DNA of 64,000 bases, from assembly GCF_000092225.1 (NCBI RefSeq), contig NC_014158.1, forward strand, positions 3,968,001 through 4,032,000, in the 5' to 3' direction. This stretch comes from Tsukamurella paurometabola DSM 20162. GTDB taxonomy: Bacteria > Actinomycetota > Actinomycetes > Mycobacteriales > Mycobacteriaceae. Shown here one piece after another: positions 59,249 through 64,000 of this stretch (the stretch's first letter is position 1; each line of letters starts with the position of its first letter). A program made the translations under genes and the position numbers. Below the pieces are notes generated by a model. It did no database searches and had not been told where the DNA came from. It was given only the letters and a program-made list of their open reading frames with translations.

Positions 59249-61033
59249 TCAGCCCGCCGCCAGCTCGATCGAGCCACCGGGAATGGCGTCGATCAGCTTC
59301 CGGGTGTAGTCCGACGAGGGATTGTCGTAGACCTGATCCGTGGGACCGGAGTCCACCACCTTGCCGCGCGACATCACGATCGTCTGGTGCGCGATCTGCT
59401 TGACCACGGCCAGATCGTGCGTGATGAACAGGTACGTCAGCCCGAGTTCCTTCTGAAGATTCTCCAGCAGGATCAAGATCTGCGCCTGCACCAGAACATC
59501 GAGCGCAGAGACAGCCTCGTCGAGCACCACGACCTCGGGATTGAGTGCAAGCGCCCGAGCGATCGCGACGCGCTGCCGCTGTCCACCCGAGAGCTCGTTC
59601 GGGTAGCGGTGCATGGTGTCCGGCGGCAGCGCCACCATCTCCAGCAGTTCACGCACCCGCGCCACTCGCTCGTCCTTGCTGCCGATGCCGTGCACTGCTA
59701 GCGGCTCGGACACCGCCCGGTACACCGAATACATGGGATCCAGTGATCCGTACGGATTCTGGAACACCGGCTGCACCCGCCGTCGGAACTGCTTGGCGTC
59801 GGCGCCGCGCAGGGTCGTCACGTCGACGCCGTCGAATTCGACGGTGCCGCTCGTGGGTTCGAGCAACCCGAGCACCATCTGGGCGACGGTGGATTTACCC
59901 GAGCCCGACTCACCCACGATCGCGGTGGTGGTGCCCCGCAGCATGGTGAAGCTGACGTCGTCGACCGCGCGGAAATCGGTGCTCTGGAAGGGCACCGAGC
60001 CGCGAATCGGGAAGTCTTTCACCAGATGCGATGCGACGACCACTTCGGCGGGGCCTTCCGCCCGCGAGGCCGCGCCGGCCTTCTCAGCGAGCGCATCCGC
60101 GCCCGCCTCCTCGGCCTTCTCCTGCTCGACCACGTCGGTGATCGACGGGGCGTCCTCACGCCGCGCGTTGAGCGACGGCGCCGCGGCAACCAATCGCTTG
60201 GTGTAGGCGTGCTGCGGACTCTGCAGGATCTCCTGCGCGGGACCGGATTCCACTACGCGCCCCTTGTACATCACCACGAGGTGGCTGGCGCGTTCCGCCG
60301 CGAGCCCCAGGTCGTGCGTGATCAGCAGCACCGCCGTTCCGAGATCCTCGGTGAGCGTCTCCAGGTGATCGAGGATCTGCCGCTGCACGGTGACGTCCAG
60401 TGCAGAGGTCGGCTCGTCGGCGATGAGAAGCTTGGGGCGGGCAGCGAGACCGATCGCGATCAGCGCGCGCTGTTTCATACCGCCCGAGTACTCGTGCGGG
60501 TACTGATTGACGCGCTTATCGGAATCACGCATCCCCGCCTCGTCCAGCAGCTCGACAGCGCGCTTCTTCGCGTCACCTCGATCGGCGTTATTGGCCTTGA
60601 GGGTCTCCCGGATCTGATATCCGACCCGCCACAGCGGGTTCAGGTTCGTGTTCGGATCCTGCGGAACCAGGCCGATGCCGCTACCGCGGATCTGTTGGAA
60701 GTCCTTCTCGGAGGCCTTCGCCAGATCCTGCCCGTCGAAAAGGATCTGGCCGCCCGCCACCTTGCCGGTGCCCTGGAGCAATCCCAGGACCGCGGCCGCG
60801 GTGGTCGACTTGCCCGATCCGGACTCGCCGACGATGGCGACGGTCTGCCCGGGATACACGGTGAGGTTCGCGCCGCGCACGGCGGGTACCTGCTTGCCCG
60901 CCACCGTGAATTCCACGATGAGATCGCGTATCTCGAGCAGCGGATCCGGTGTCTTGCCGAACTTCTCGGCGACCTTGTCCTTGACGGTGTCCTTGATCTT
61001 GCCGGCGATACTGCGCTTGTGGTCGTCGGACAT
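59249..61033 (-). CDS. dppD: dipeptide ABC transporter, double ATP-binding protein
   Basis: 594 residues holding two complete ATPase domains. First: Walker A GESGSGKSTTAAAV near 74, signature YSGGMKQRALIAIGLA, Walker B LLIADEPTSALD. Second: GESGSGKSTVAQMVLG near 371, LSGGQRQRVAIARALAL, VVLDEAVSALD. A Glu/Ala linker joins them. It energises uptake through DppB/DppC; M. tuberculosis Rv3663c is likewise a double protein. It overlaps dppC at one base. Confidence 0.92.
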   Translation of the reverse strand: MSDDHKRSIAGKIKDTVKDKVAEKFGKTPDPLLEIRDLIVEFTVAGKQVPAVRGANLTVYPGQTVAIVGESGSGKSTTAAAVLGLLQGTGKVAGGQILFDGQDLAKASEKDFQQIRGSGIGLVPQDPNTNLNPLWRVGYQIRETLKANNADRGDAKKRAVELLDEAGMRDSDKRVNQYPHEYSGGMKQRALIAIGLAARPKLLIADEPTSALDVTVQRQILDHLETLTEDLGTAVLLITHDLGLAAERASHLVVMYKGRVVESGPAQEILQSPQHAYTKRLVAAAPSLNARREDAPSITDVVEQEKAEEAGADALAEKAGAASRAEGPAEVVVASHLVKDFPIRGSVPFQSTDFRAVDDVSFTMLRGTTTAIVGESGSGKSTVAQMVLGLLEPTSGTVEFDGVDVTTLRGADAKQFRRRVQPVFQNPYGSLDPMYSVYRAVSEPLAVHGIGSKDERVARVRELLEMVALPPDTMHRYPNELSGGQRQRVAIARALALNPEVVVLDEAVSALDVLVQAQILILLENLQKELGLTYLFITHDLAVVKQIAHQTIVMSRGKVVDSGPTDQVYDNPSSDYTRKLIDAIPGGSIELAAG

Positions 61034-61983
61034 CAGCGGGTCCTCGCCTTCGGATCGAGTGCGTCGCTCAGGACGTCACCGAGCATCATGAAGGTGAGCA
61101 CGGTGAGCGCCAGGGCGGACGCGGGGAAGAACAGGATCGGTGTGCCTTCGCGGAGCAGAGTCTGGCCGTCGGAGATGTCCATGCCCCAGGACACGGTGCT
61201 CGACGGGAGACCGATGCCGAGGTAGGAGAGTGTGGCCTCGGTGACGATGTAGATACCGAGCGCCACGGTGGCGACCACGATCACGGGCCCGAGGCAGTTC
61301 GGAATCACGTGGGTGAACAGGGTACGGATCTTCGAGGCGCCCAACGATTTCGACGCCGTGATGAACTCCTCGTTGCGAACCGAGATGGCTGCCGAGCGCG
61401 CGATGCGGGCGATCTGCGGCCAACTGAAGATGGTGAGAACGAAGACCACCGACAGAACTGTGCGTTCGGTGACCATCTGCATCACCACGACCGCGGCCAG
61501 CATGAGCGGAACGCCGAAGAAGACATCCGATAGGCGGGCGATCACCGAATCCAGCCAGCCGCCGAAGAATCCGGCGGTGGCGCCGAGGAGGCCACCGATC
61601 ACGACCACGGCCAGTGTGGTCAGCACACCGACGAGTACCGAAGCGCGGGCACCGTAGATGGTGCGGGCGTAGATGTCGTAGCCCTGCAGGTCGGTGCCGA
61701 ACCAGTGCTCACCACTGGGCGGCAGCAGCGACCGGTCCAGCGAGGCCTCGTGCGGATCCTTCCCGAAGGCGAACACACCGGGGAAGAGCACTACGAGCAG
61801 GATCAGCGTGAGCAAAGCCATGCAGACCCAGAACAGCGGTTTGACCTTGAGCTGCAACCACGCCGTCTTCCAGAAGCCTGCCGGCTCCACATCCTGATCG
61901 ACGGCGTCGATCGCGCCGACCACCACGTCGTCCGCAGCGGCGACGAAACGTTCCTGTCCGGGGTAGGTCTGATTGTCAGGCAT
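61033..61983 (-). CDS. dppC: dipeptide ABC transporter permease
   Basis: 316 residues with six membrane helices and the EAA motif AISVRNEEFITASKSLGASK near 200. The N-terminal 40 residues are cytoplasmic and acidic. It pairs with DppB. Overlaps dppB by eight bases. Confidence 0.9.
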   Translation of the reverse strand: MPDNQTYPGQERFVAAADDVVVGAIDAVDQDVEPAGFWKTAWLQLKVKPLFWVCMALLTLILLVVLFPGVFAFGKDPHEASLDRSLLPPSGEHWFGTDLQGYDIYARTIYGARASVLVGVLTTLAVVVIGGLLGATAGFFGGWLDSVIARLSDVFFGVPLMLAAVVVMQMVTERTVLSVVFVLTIFSWPQIARIARSAAISVRNEEFITASKSLGASKIRTLFTHVIPNCLGPVIVVATVALGIYIVTEATLSYLGIGLPSSTVSWGMDISDGQTLLREGTPILFFPASALALTVLTFMMLGDVLSDALDPKARTR

Positions 61984-62902
61984 AGCGAATCCTCGGGTCG
62001 AGGGCGGCGTAGAGCAGGTCGACCACCACGTTGCAGATGAGGTAGATGACGATGAGCACCGTCACGAAGGAGACCACGGTGGTTGCCTCGCCACGGATGA
62101 TGGCCTGGTAGATGGTGCCGCCGACGCCGGGGATGTTGAAGATGCCTTCGGTGACGAGCGCACCGCCCATCAATGCACCGATATCGGCGCCGAGGAAGGT
62201 GACCACCGGGATCAGCGAGTTCCGCAGCACGTGTACCAGCACGACGCGCGAGCGCGGGAGGCCCTTGGCCGTGGCGGTCCGCACGTAGTCGGCGGTGAGG
62301 TTCTGGGAGACCTGCGAGCGGGTGAGCCGCACCACGTAGGCGAACGACACCAGCCCGAGCACGATGCCGGGCAGCAGCAAGTGGTAGAAGTCCAGGTTGC
62401 CACCCACGGTGACCGGGAACCACTGCAGCTTCACGCCGAAGATGAACTGGGCGATGAAGCCGAGCACGAAGATCGGCACCGCGATGATCACCAGCGAGAC
62501 GAAGAGGATCGTGGTGTCGAACCACTTGCCCTTCTTCAGGCCCGCCAGCACACCGAAGAAGATGCCGAGCACGGCCTCCACGACGAGCGCGATGAGCGCG
62601 AGGTTCACGGTGACCGGGAAGGCCCGCTTCATCACGTCCCACACCGGCTGGCCGGAGAAGGACGTGCCGAAGTCCAGCGTGAAGACGCCCTTGATGTAGT
62701 ACCAGTACTGCACCAGGAACGGTTGGTCGAGGTGGTACTGGGCACGCAGGCCCTCCACCACCTCGGGCGGCAGTGTCCGATCGCCGCCGAGCGCTGCGAT
62801 CGGGTCGGCCGGCACCAGGAAGACGAGCGCGTAGATCAGCAGTGTGGAACCGAAGAAGACGATCACCAACTGCCCGAGCCTGCTCAGGAGATATCTGGTC
62901 AT
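61976..62902 (-). CDS. dppB: dipeptide ABC transporter permease
   Basis: 308 residues, six membrane helices, starting MTRYLLSRLGQLVIVFFGST; EAA motif TADYVRTATAKGLPRSRVVL near 200. ATG 62902 is chosen for the typical N-terminus; the frame is open upstream but only as an antisense shadow of dppA. Length equals that of Rv3665c from memory. Confidence 0.92.
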   Translation of the reverse strand: MTRYLLSRLGQLVIVFFGSTLLIYALVFLVPADPIAALGGDRTLPPEVVEGLRAQYHLDQPFLVQYWYYIKGVFTLDFGTSFSGQPVWDVMKRAFPVTVNLALIALVVEAVLGIFFGVLAGLKKGKWFDTTILFVSLVIIAVPIFVLGFIAQFIFGVKLQWFPVTVGGNLDFYHLLLPGIVLGLVSFAYVVRLTRSQVSQNLTADYVRTATAKGLPRSRVVLVHVLRNSLIPVVTFLGADIGALMGGALVTEGIFNIPGVGGTIYQAIIRGEATTVVSFVTVLIVIYLICNVVVDLLYAALDPRIRYA

Positions 62903-62906
62903 CCCG

Positions 62907-64000
62907 CTACTCCTTCGTGATGTTGGTGAAGTCGAAGCGGCCGTTCCAGGTGAGATCACCCTTGACACCGTCGCCGACGCCGGCCGCGGCCTTGTAGTCC
63001 CACAGCGGGACCACGGGCAAGTCGTTGAGAAGGATCGCCTGTGCCTCGTTGACGAGCCTGGTCGACTGCACCGGGTCGAGCGCCTGCTGCGCCTCGGCGA
63101 TCTTGGCGTCGAACGCGGGATTGCTGTAGTCGCCGTCATTCGACCCAGCGCCAGTGAGGTAGTTGGACTCCAAGAAGTTGAGCTGCGTCGGGTAGTCGCC
63201 CTGCCAACCGCTGCGCCCCGCGGACTTGATCGTCTTCTTGGTGAGCTCATCGCGGATCTGCTTGAACGTCGCGTAGGGCTTGCCCGCCGCATCGATGCCC
63301 AACGTGTTCTTGATCTGGTTGGTCACCGCATCGATCCACTGCTTGTGATCGCCGTCGGAGTTGTAGGCGATGGTGAACGATCCGGTCCACGGCTTGATCG
63401 CGTTCGCCTGCGCCCAGCGCTGCTTGGCCAGCTCCGGGTTGTACTTGACGTTGCCATTGCCGGGGATGTTTCCGTCCCACCCGGGGATCGAGCGAGCGGT
63501 GAACTCGAGCGCGGGATTCCGGAAGCCCTGGAACACCACATCGATGATCTGCTGCCGGTCGAACGACATGGAGATCGCCTGCCGGCGCAGGCGGCCCTCC
63601 TCGTCGCTGCCGAAGTGCTCCAGGAACTGCGGGATCACGAAGTTCTGGGTCTGCGCGGTCGACTTGATGATCGCCTTCTTGCCCAGCGTCTTCTGGAACG
63701 AGCGCAGCGCGCTGTTCGGGATGTTGTCGAGCGCGTCGAGATTCCCGGACGTGAGGTCGATGTACGCGGGATCGTAGGACTCGTACATGATGAAGGTGAG
63801 CCCGCCGTTCTTCGGCTTCGGACCCTTGTAGTCCTCGTACCGCACCACCTCGAGCTGCACGTTGTGCCGCCACTGCTTGAGTTTGTACGGCCCGTTGCCC
63901 ACCGGGTTCTGGCCGAACTTCTCCTTACCCTCGGTGAAGAAGACATCGGGGAGCGGAACGAACGGTGTGAACCCCAACGCAAGCTTGAAGTCGATGTTCG
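62907..64000 (-). CDS. dppA: dipeptide ABC transporter substrate-binding protein, 5' part outside window
   Basis: The C-terminal 363 residues of a family-5 extracellular solute-binding protein: VGNGPYKLKQWRHNVQLEVV, the ALRSFQKTLGKKAIIKSTAQ segment, and SFTIAYNSDGDHKQWIDAVT. The frame runs off the window at 64000; a lipoprotein signal is expected beyond it. It is the first gene of the dppABCD operon, four bases before dppB. Confidence 0.9.
   Translation of the reverse strand, partial: NIDFKLALGFTPFVPLPDVFFTEGKEKFGQNPVGNGPYKLKQWRHNVQLEVVRYEDYKGPKPKNGGLTFIMYESYDPAYIDLTSGNLDALDNIPNSALRSFQKTLGKKAIIKSTAQTQNFVIPQFLEHFGSDEEGRLRRQAISMSFDRQQIIDVVFQGFRNPALEFTARSIPGWDGNIPGNGNVKYNPELAKQRWAQANAIKPWTGSFTIAYNSDGDHKQWIDAVTNQIKNTLGIDAAGKPYATFKQIRDELTKKTIKSAGRSGWQGDYPTQLNFLESNYLTGAGSNDGDYSNPAFDAKIAEAQQALDPVQSTRLVNEAQAILLNDLPVVPLWDYKAAAGVGDGVKGDLTWNGRFDFTNITKE

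Overview
The window is high-GC chromosomal DNA from a mycolic-acid actinobacterium (order Mycobacteriales). Evidence: KstR-type steroid operators, an IdeR/DtxR-type iron box, a lysine-tailed mycobacterial-style topoisomerase I, and a right half whose gene order follows (from memory) M. tuberculosis Rv3644c to Rv3666c almost gene for gene. A Tsukamurella/Gordonia/Nocardia-type genome would fit; the genus cannot be fixed from this sequence.

1-17.5 kb is a cholesterol/steroid catabolism island. It holds hsaD (cut by the window edge) and hsaA for ring A/B opening, kstD, kshA and kshB for ring B cleavage, hsd4B, isomerase-like and F420-type enzymes, and an igr-like operon (fused chsE1-chsE2, chsH2, chsH1, ltp2) for removal of the last side-chain propionyl unit. 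Full or near matches to the KstR operator lie at 1634, 3941, 3975, 10599 and 16858. From 17.6 to 29.6 kb is mixed housekeeping DNA: an SPFH membrane protein with a ribbon-helix-helix partner behind a 29-bp palindrome, an iron-box siderophore-binding lipoprotein, tRNA-Thr(CGU), a phosphotransferase-fold protein, a secreted S1 protease, a PucR regulator beside an EthA-like monooxygenase, a Ser/Thr kinase, and holB.

29.6-41.2 kb and 53.4-64 kb are the syntenic backbone: adenylate cyclase, topA, an Rv3647c-like gene, cspA, an MrfA-type helicase, the Tad/Flp pilus locus (ssd, tadA, tadB, tadC, flp, tadE and a partner), a HAD phosphatase, a probable Ms1-like small RNA, a Fic-like protein and the dpp peptide transporter. 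Three mobile elements interrupt it. (a) A 1.77-kb IS30-family element splits the Rv3647c-like gene and carries an extra histidine-rich gene with its own promoter. (b) A 12-kb phiRv1-like satellite (serine integrase, AlpA-like protein, P-loop replication protein, HNH, terminase, portal, MuF, scaffold, capsid and connector genes, but no tail or lysis genes) sits inside the flp pilin gene. (c) An IS110-family element is inserted in the satellite's head-completion gene.

The most notable observation is in the non-coding 5' part of that IS110 element. It reads as a bridge RNA: two loops, each with an inner hairpin, whose four short guides match the reconstructed target site and the element's own two ends in the order and orientation expected of this recently described RNA-guided recombination system.
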